Positions 12,663-17,545 of a stretch of DNA of 17,545 nucleotides are shown piece after piece (position 1 is the stretch's first letter; every line of letters starts with the position of its first letter). Under the pieces are notes generated by a model that saw only the letters and a list, made by a program, of their open reading frames with translations, had not been told where the DNA came from and made no database searches. The stretch comes from an uncultured Fibrobacter sp. (GTDB taxonomy: Bacteria > Fibrobacterota > Fibrobacteria > Fibrobacterales > Fibrobacteraceae): NCBI GenBank assembly GCA_937891805.1, contig CALATK010000281.1:1-17545 (forward strand). The letters run 5' to 3'. The position numbers and the translations under genes were made by a program.

Positions 12663-13940
12663 ATGAACTATCTCGTAAACGAACAGCATTCCGGTGAGCG
12701 CATCGACAAGTTCCTTGTGGGTGTCATGGAAAACGTGTCCCGTACCGACGTGCAAAAGCTGATTGCCGCAGGCGAAGTCAAGGTGGGCGGTGCGAAGGCT
12801 TCCAAGAATTTCCGTGTAGAGACGGGCATGGTGGTGGTGGTGGATAAGATTCCCGAAAAAGAAGCCAGCACCCTGGAGCCCGAAAATATCCCGCTGGATA
12901 TCGTTTACGAAGACGATGACATCGTTGTGCTGAACAAGCCCCGCAACCTGGTGGTGCATCCGGGAAACGGCGTGCAGAACGGGACCCTGGCGGCAGGGCT
13001 CCTGTATCATTTCAAGGAAAATCTTTCGGCGGTAAACGGACCGCTCCGCCCGGGTATTGTCCACCGTTTGGACAAAGATACGCCGGGCCTTATGGTGGTG
13101 GCCAAAAACGATGCCGCCCACAGGCACTTGGCTCACCAGCTGGAAACCCGGACACTGCACCGTACTTATAACGCCCTGGTGTGGGGGCATGTCCGTGACC
13201 TGGAAGGGACCATCGACGCGCCCATCGGCAGGAACCCCAAGAACCGTCTGAAGATGGCGGTAGTCAAAGATGGCAAGCCCAGCCGTACCCACTACGTGGC
13301 AAAGAAGTTTTTCGCCTTCGCGACCCTTCTGGAACTGCAACTGGAATCGGGACGCACCCACCAGATTCGCGTACACAGCCGTTACATGGGACACCCCGTG
13401 GTAGGGGACCCGCTGTATGACGGCCGCGATGGATGCCTGAACCGCGTGTCGCCCCTGATGAAGGACATTGCGGCCAAGGTTCTGGAAATTGCGCCGGCCC
13501 AGCTTTTGCAGGCGGTAAAGATTGAACTGATCCACCCGACTACGGGCAAGAAGATGAAGTTCAAGGTACCCCTGGAAAAGCCTTTCGAGCAGGTGCTGAA
13601 ACTCTTGAAGAAGGAATGTCCTGCAGACGCTCCGACCTTCGACGAAGACGAAGGGTTCCACGACTTTGATGCGGACATCCGCTTTGACGAAGGTTTTGAA
13701 GAAGAATTCGATGAAGAATCGCTGGACAAGTTCGACGAATGCGTATTTCCGGAACTGAAGGAAAGAAAGACCCGTGCCCAGCGTCATGCCGAAAAGGCGG
13801 CGACGGCTGCTCACCGCAGGGCCAAAGCCGCCGAACGCAAGCGTATCAAGCAGGAAAAGGCCGCCCGTAGGCGTGGAATCGCTCCCGAGGATTTTGTAGA
13901 ACCTGGATACGAGCCCACCATCGATCCGGATTTACTGTAA
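12663..13940 (+). CDS. rluD: RluA/RluD-family 23S rRNA pseudouridine synthase with a charged C-terminal extension
   Basis: This 425-residue protein isomerises specific uridines in RNA; RluD-type enzymes act on helix 69 of 23S rRNA during ribosome assembly. An S4 RNA-binding domain occupies about 11-62 (RIDKFLVGVMENVSRTDVQKLIAAGEVKVGG with no break). The catalytic domain follows with YEDDDIVVLNKPRNLVVHPG and the catalytic Asp137 in GIVHRLDKDTPGL. RTHQIRVH and GHPVVGDPLYD are further family motifs. The usual length is 300-330. From about residue 319 a further 107 residues follow: first very acidic (FDEDEGF..FDEGFEEEFDEESLDKFDE), then Lys/Arg/Ala-rich, predicted helical. That tail is not part of the known fold. 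Whether the target is that of RluD or RluA/RluC cannot be settled from motifs alone. No Shine-Dalgarno is seen; the heptad array abuts the start. Confidence 0.88.
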   Translation: MNYLVNEQHSGERIDKFLVGVMENVSRTDVQKLIAAGEVKVGGAKASKNFRVETGMVVVVDKIPEKEASTLEPENIPLDIVYEDDDIVVLNKPRNLVVHPGNGVQNGTLAAGLLYHFKENLSAVNGPLRPGIVHRLDKDTPGLMVVAKNDAAHRHLAHQLETRTLHRTYNALVWGHVRDLEGTIDAPIGRNPKNRLKMAVVKDGKPSRTHYVAKKFFAFATLLELQLESGRTHQIRVHSRYMGHPVVGDPLYDGRDGCLNRVSPLMKDIAAKVLEIAPAQLLQAVKIELIHPTTGKKMKFKVPLEKPFEQVLKLLKKECPADAPTFDEDEGFHDFDADIRFDEGFEEEFDEESLDKFDECVFPELKERKTRAQRHAEKAATAAHRRAKAAERKRIKQEKAARRRGIAPEDFVEPGYEPTIDPDLL

Positions 13941-13973
13941 TTGCTAATTTTAAAGTCAAACAAAGGATAAATC

Positions 13974-15416
13974 ATGCGCGATCAGTTCGAAAGCCCGCTT
14001 ATCAAGCGTTACGCCAGCAAGGAAATGAGTTTCATCTTCAGCCCGCAGTACAAGTTCCAGACTTGGCGGAGGCTCTGGATTTACCTCGCCGAATCCGAAA
14101 TGGAACTCGGCCTCCCGATTACGCAGGAACAAGTCGATGAACTGAAGGCCCACGAGAAGGATATCAACTTCGAAGTCGCCGAAGAAGAAGAAAAGCGCCG
14201 CCGTCACGACGTGATGAGCCACGTTTACGCTTACGGCGTCCAGTGCCCGAAGGCGAAGGGCATCATTCACCTCGGTGCGACCTCCGCATTCGTGGGCGAC
14301 AACACCGACCTTATCCAGATGCAGCAGGCCATGATTCTCGTGCGCAAGCGTCTTTGCCGCGTGATGGACAAGCTTTCCAAGTTTGCCATGGAATACAAGG
14401 ATATGGCTCAGCTCGGTGCAACGCACTTCCAGGCTGCCCAGCTCACCACCGTGGGCAAGCGCGCTTGCCTCTGGCTCCAGGACATGCTCATCGACCTCGA
14501 AGAACTCAACTTCCTCATCGAAGTGCTTCCGTTCCGCGGCGTGAAGGGCACCACTGGCACGCAGGCCAGCTTCATGGACCTGTTCAACGGCGACGAAGAA
14601 AAGATTATGGAACTGGACCGCCGCGTGACCGCCAAGGCCGGCTTCAAGCGCGTGCTCACCATCACCGGTCAGACTTACACTCGTAAATGGGACAACCGCG
14701 TGAACCAGGTCTTGAGCTCCATCGCTCAGAGTTTGCACAAGTTCGCCACCGACATGCGCCTCATGCAGGGCGTCAAGGAAGTGGAAGAACCCTTCGAAAA
14801 GACACAGATCGGCTCCAGCGCCATGGCTTACAAGCGTAACCCGATGAGGAGCGAACGCATTTGCTCCCTGGCTCGTTTCGTGATGGCCCAGGTGAACAGC
14901 ACCGCCTTCACGCAGGCGACGCAGTGGTTCGAACGCACCCTCGACGATAGCGCCAACAAGCGCCTCGCCATTCCGGAAGCGTTCCTCGCCATGGATGCCA
15001 TGCTCATCATCGCCGAGAACGTCACCAACGGCCTTGTGGTTTACCCGAAGGTTATCGAAAAGCGCATCATGGCCGAACTCCCGTTCATGGCTACCGAAAA
15101 CATCATCATGGAAGGTGTGAAGAACGGCGGCGACCGTCAGGAACTCCACGAAGAAATCCGCGTGATGTCCATGGAAGCGGGCAAGGTCGTCAAGGAACAG
15201 GGCAAGGACAACGACTTGCTCGAACGCGTGCTGAAGAACGAAAAGTTCCAGAAACTCGGCATCACCGAAGAAAAGCTTAAGGAAATCCTCGACCTCCGTA
15301 AGTTCGTGGGTCGCGCTCCGGGACAGGTTGTGAAGTTTGTGACCGAAGAGGTACGCCCGGCCATTGGAGCGATCCCGGATTGGGCTACTATCGACGCGGG
15401 TGAGTTGAAGGTCTAG
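13974..15416 (+). CDS. purB: Adenylosuccinate lyase
   Basis: PurB catalyses two fumarate-releasing steps of purine synthesis: SAICAR to AICAR and adenylosuccinate to AMP. This 480-residue protein has the family signature loop [16 protein letters not shown] (about 279-294), the catalytic-His segment [16 protein letters not shown] (about 148-163), HDVMSH near 79-84 and HLGATS. The wording throughout ([65 protein letters not shown]) is strikingly like animal ADSL as I remember it, more than like E. coli or Bacillus PurB. Two prolines I recall in the animal motifs are Ala here (SSAMA, FQAAQ). AAGGA lies 9 bases before the ATG and a terminator follows the gene. It is probably transcribed alone or with rluD. 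Confidence 0.95.
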   Translation: MRDQFESPLIKRYASKEMSFIFSPQYKFQTWRRLWIYLAESEMELGLPITQEQVDELKAHEKDINFEVAEEEEKRRRHDVMSHVYAYGVQCPKAKGIIHLGATSAFVGDNTDLIQMQQAMILVRKRLCRVMDKLSKFAMEYKDMAQLGATHFQAAQLTTVGKRACLWLQDMLIDLEELNFLIEVLPFRGVKGTTGTQASFMDLFNGDEEKIMELDRRVTAKAGFKRVLTITGQTYTRKWDNRVNQVLSSIAQSLHKFATDMRLMQGVKEVEEPFEKTQIGSSAMAYKRNPMRSERICSLARFVMAQVNSTAFTQATQWFERTLDDSANKRLAIPEAFLAMDAMLIIAENVTNGLVVYPKVIEKRIMAELPFMATENIIMEGVKNGGDRQELHEEIRVMSMEAGKVVKEQGKDNDLLERVLKNEKFQKLGITEEKLKEILDLRKFVGRAPGQVVKFVTEEVRPAIGAIPDWATIDAGELKV

Positions 15417-15471
15417 CACTAAGTCAAATTACTCGTTAGCATAAATTCATTAGTTTCGCAATTTTTTTTAG

Positions 15472-15510
15472 AAATCGCTTTGGAAAAGTTCTAAAGCGAT
15501 TTTTAATTTT
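15472..15510 (+). terminator. Rho-independent terminator after purB
   Basis: A perfect 10-bp stem pairs AAATCGCTTT (15472-15481) with AAAGCGATTT (15493-15502) around an 11-base loop, followed by TTAATTTT. It lies 55 bases after the purB stop and 41 bases before the FISUMP gene, separating the two. Confidence 0.8.
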
Positions 15511-15550
15511 ACAATGCAAAAACGAGTGGCAGTTTTTCTATTTTCGTCTT

Positions 15551-16129
15551 ATGTTTTTTTCGAAGAAAATTTTTGCTTTCTTGCCTATTGCTCTGGCGAC
15601 GCTTTCTTTTGCCCTTCCGCAGACGGGAACATTCCGCGATGCTCGCGACGGACACACTTACAGGACGGTTGTTATTGGGACTCGCGTCTGGATGGCCGAA
15701 AACCTTGCGTTCAATGTGAAAGGGAGCGCCTGCTACGACAACAATCCAGAGAATTGCGCAAAGTACGGCCGCCTCTATAATTTTGAGATGGCAAAGAAGG
15801 CATGTCCTACGGGTTGGCACCTGCCAGAAAACGACGAATGGAAACGTTTCCGCACGGTCATCGAAGACAGCGACGGCAAGGAGGCCGCCTGGGTGAGCCT
15901 CAAGTCGCGGGACAAGTGGGACGGCTCCGACCGTTACGGATTTGATGTAGTACCTGCTGGCAAGGCAACCGACGAATTTGTGGAATTAGGAGTGTCCGCC
16001 CATTTCTGGAGCGCCACCAGCGAAGAGGGTGACGCCTACGGCTGGCATTTGGCCCCTCCGGGCGATTTCTCCATGGAATTCGACGTGAGCAGCAACATGT
16101 ATTCTGTGCGCTGCCTGAAGGATTACTAG
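15551..16129 (+). CDS. Secreted FISUMP-domain (Fib_succ_major) protein
   Basis: This 192-residue protein begins with a signal peptide (KK near the N-terminus, hydrophobic core FAFLPIALATLSFA). The mature part is one Fibrobacter succinogenes major paralogous domain: DGHTYRTVVIGTRVWMAENL, then GRLYNFEMAKKACPTGWHLPENDEW, then SAHFWSATSEEGDAYGWHL and a final SVRCLKD. The family is known for many copies per genome in Fibrobacter and related anaerobes; its molecular role is not established. Cys residues (ACYDN, NCAKY, KKACP, VRCLK) probably form disulfides outside the cell. This copy is a minimal stand-alone domain with no cellulose-binding or other partner domain. It lies between the purB terminator and convergent pgpA, with only 3 bases between the two stops. 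The upstream start in another frame at 15514 is not used. The ribosome site is weak. Confidence 0.88.
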   Translation: MFFSKKIFAFLPIALATLSFALPQTGTFRDARDGHTYRTVVIGTRVWMAENLAFNVKGSACYDNNPENCAKYGRLYNFEMAKKACPTGWHLPENDEWKRFRTVIEDSDGKEAAWVSLKSRDKWDGSDRYGFDVVPAGKATDEFVELGVSAHFWSATSEEGDAYGWHLAPPGDFSMEFDVSSNMYSVRCLKDY

Positions 16130-16132
16130 AAG

Positions 16133-16726
16133 CTAAACCGAAAACAAGTTAATCGCAATGTTGATGGGGACCATCAGGATTCCCGCATAGAATCCGCCCA
16201 GCAGGTCGTCTGCCATGACACCCCATGCTCCGGGGAATTTCTCGAAACGGTGTATTCCAAGCGGCTTCAAGATGTCAAAAAATCGGAAAAGCCCAAATGC
16301 TATGGCTAAAAACCAAGGGTGAGCGACGATTATATCAGTGGGGAAAAATGCGAGCGCCATAAAAATTCCGCACACCTCGTCAATCACGATCCAGCCAGGG
16401 TCATCGGTACCCGTGTCCCGCATGGCCTTGTTCACAAACGGGATAGCTCCGAAAAAGACGATAAGGGCAGCCATGAGAAAATACAGGTTGACGCAGCAGA
16501 AACGACAAAGAATAAGCTCGGCCCCGTTTCCAAGTAGGTTGTTCGCCAAAAGGGCCATGGGGTAGGCGACAATCGTTGCGGCGAGGCTGCCCATGGTTCC
16601 AGGGGCCTTCGGGCTCATTCCCGAGCCGAAGAAGGTGGTGACCAGGGCTGTGAACCTGTCTGTCCCGCGCCATTCGTGAGGCACCCGTTTCTTACCGTAT
16701 TTTTCTTTAAGTTCCTCTTTGTTCAT
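16133..16726 (-). CDS. pgpA: Phosphatidylglycerophosphatase A
   Basis: PgpA dephosphorylates phosphatidylglycerophosphate to phosphatidylglycerol at the inner membrane. This 197-residue protein has the family blocks: FFGSGMSPKAPGTMGSLAA (32-50), DDPGWIVIDEVCG (108-120) and FRFFDILKPLGI (147-158), followed by FPGAWGVMADDLLGGFYAG (164-182), with hydrophobic spans between them. The acidic residues in the IDE and MADD motifs are the expected catalytic and metal ligands. An N-terminal charged extension of about 25 residues precedes the fold. GAGG lies 5 bases before the ATG on its strand. It follows hflX on the same strand after 79 bases that include a heptad array, and it converges with the FISUMP gene. 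Confidence 0.92.
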   Translation of the reverse strand: MNKEELKEKYGKKRVPHEWRGTDRFTALVTTFFGSGMSPKAPGTMGSLAATIVAYPMALLANNLLGNGAELILCRFCCVNLYFLMAALIVFFGAIPFVNKAMRDTGTDDPGWIVIDEVCGIFMALAFFPTDIIVAHPWFLAIAFGLFRFFDILKPLGIHRFEKFPGAWGVMADDLLGGFYAGILMVPINIAINLFSV

Positions 16727-16777
16727 TAAACCTCGTTCCGCACTCTACATGATCTTCTTCACATTATATATTTTAAA

Positions 16778-16805
16778 TTCTGAACTCCGAAATCTGAATT
16801 CCTAA
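16778..16805. repeat. Heptad tandem array (TCTGAA-like) after hflX
   Basis: Four consecutive 7-base units: TTCTGAA, CTCCGAA, ATCTGAA, TTCCTAA. The array ends exactly where the hflX stop codon begins and lies in the spacer between hflX and pgpA. It is short and degenerate; the call leans on the same period at three other spacers. Confidence 0.5.
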
Positions 16806-17545
16806 TCAATCAGGCCATGCCGCCTCGGCACGTTCCTTTTCTTCGGCCTCCCGAGCGGTTCGGCGTTCTTTCCAGCGTTCCAGCTGGTCCCTGAATTCCT
16901 TGCGGAGCCGCTCCATGCCGATATTCTCCTTGGCACTGATCTGGATGGCCTCCGGGTAGTTCTGCAAAAGTTCGGTACGGCGTGCCTCGTCGGCGATTTC
17001 CACCTTGTTGAACACCCGGATTCGGGGCGTCTTTTCGTCGATGATGCCTTCCAAGGTCCTGTGGGTCACCTCCAGATGTTCCCGGTAGTCGGGAGCGGCT
17101 CCATCTACCACCTCCAAGATGCAGTCCGCATGGGCTGCTACTCCCAAGGTGCTCTTGAAGGTCTCGATAAGGTTGTGGGGGAGCTTGCGGATAAAACCTA
17201 CGGTATCCGAAAGGATAATGTTCTCCCCGTCCAGAAAAAGCTTGCGGGTGGTGCTGTCCAGGGTGGCAAAAAGCTTGTCCTCTACGTAAACGTCGGCACC
17301 GGTCAGGCGGTTGGTGAGGGTAGACTTACCCGCATTGGTATAGCCTACGATTCCCACTTGGAAGATGTCGTTTCGTTTTTCAGCCTGGCTTTCCCGGGCG
17401 TCCTCGATTTTGGCCAGCTTCTTTTTCAGCTCCTGGATGCGTTTACGGATCATGCGGCGGTCCGTTTCCAGCTGGGTTTCGCCGGGGCCCTTGGTGCCGA
17501 TGGGAGAACCACCTGTACCACCTTGGCGCTCCAAGTGGGTCCACA
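16806..17545 (-). CDS. hflX: GTPase HflX, C-terminal part (start outside window)
   Basis: The frame is open through the right edge; the visible 246 residues begin at WTHLERQGG, the end of the family's N-terminal domain. HflX is a ribosome-associated GTPase that splits or rescues stalled 70S ribosomes. G1 is GYTNAGKST, the G2 region is DKLFATLDSTTRKL, G3 is DTVGFIRKLPHNLIETFKST, G4 is NKVE and G5 is ISAKENIG. The GPGETQLETDRR helix before the G domain is diagnostic. G4 is usually NKxD; Glu replaces Asp here, a mild change at the guanine-specificity position. The C-terminus ends in a charged helix (RWKERRTAREAEEKERAEAAW). It is upstream of pgpA on the same strand. The TTG at 17534 is internal and is not the start. 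Confidence 0.93.
   Translation of the reverse strand, partial: WTHLERQGGTGGSPIGTKGPGETQLETDRRMIRKRIQELKKKLAKIEDARESQAEKRNDIFQVGIVGYTNAGKSTLTNRLTGADVYVEDKLFATLDSTTRKLFLDGENIILSDTVGFIRKLPHNLIETFKSTLGVAAHADCILEVVDGAAPDYREHLEVTHRTLEGIIDEKTPRIRVFNKVEIADEARRTELLQNYPEAIQISAKENIGMERLRKEFRDQLERWKERRTAREAEEKERAEAAWPD

Noticed and set aside
12829..12843. GGTGGTGGTGG microsatellite in rluD
   Set aside because: It encodes a Val run in the S4 domain strand, in frame and consistent with the fold; too short to be a phase-variable tract of note.
13956..15419. A 487-codon open frame antisense to purB
   Set aside because: It is a shadow of strong codon bias in purB; no family motif and no ribosome site.
15425..15452. 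A possible fifth heptad array after purB (units ending in TTA)
   Set aside because: Only three of four units share three bases, which is within chance for AT-rich DNA.

Overview
The window looks like a chromosomal segment from a Gram-negative bacterium of the Fibrobacter group. The clearest marker is the gene at 15551-16129. It encodes a secreted protein with the Fibrobacter succinogenes major paralogous domain (FISUMP/Fib_succ_major). BamA, a Skp-like chaperone, LspA and PgpA confirm a two-membrane envelope. Coding regions are fairly GC-rich and intergenic spacers are clearly AT-rich. Apart from FISUMP the content is mostly housekeeping, with no insertion sequence, phage gene, CRISPR array or rRNA/tRNA gene seen.

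Layout: (1) 1-1752, plus strand: a tight three-gene run of a 5'-truncated geranylgeranyl-reductase-family flavoprotein, SufE and an unknown single-span membrane protein, closed by a strong terminator. (2) 1817-3585: trpE behind a long leader with a probable promoter, a leader peptide containing two adjacent Trp codons, and a terminator hairpin. This is a classic transcription attenuator on a stand-alone trpE. (3) 3719-5056, minus: phenylacetate-CoA ligase, convergent with trpE, with a repeat-rich element between them. (4) 5301-8635, plus: bamA (with a large extra segment in POTRA 3) and a skp/ompH-like gene, the outer-membrane protein assembly pair. (5) 8651-9976, minus: dnaA, with a 319-bp divergent spacer holding two DnaA-box-like 9-mers and several inverted repeats. 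(6) 10296-13940, plus: an unknown membrane protein, a squalene-synthase-like enzyme, lspA and rluD with an unusual charged tail. (7) 13974-15416: purB of a type very like animal adenylosuccinate lyase, with its own terminator. (8) FISUMP, then pgpA and the 3' part of hflX on the minus strand.

The two most unusual observations are non-coding. One is the trp attenuator at about 1916-2051. The other is a set of degenerate tandem repeats with an exact 7-base period, found in four different intergenic spacers (3597-3718, 10874-10908, 12588-12661, 16778-16805). Each site has its own consensus, and two sites carry complementary arms that could fold on each other. I do not recognise these heptad arrays as a named element.

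Assignments rest on reading the translations and recalling family motifs. No database search was run. Promoter, hairpin and DnaA-box calls are by eye.
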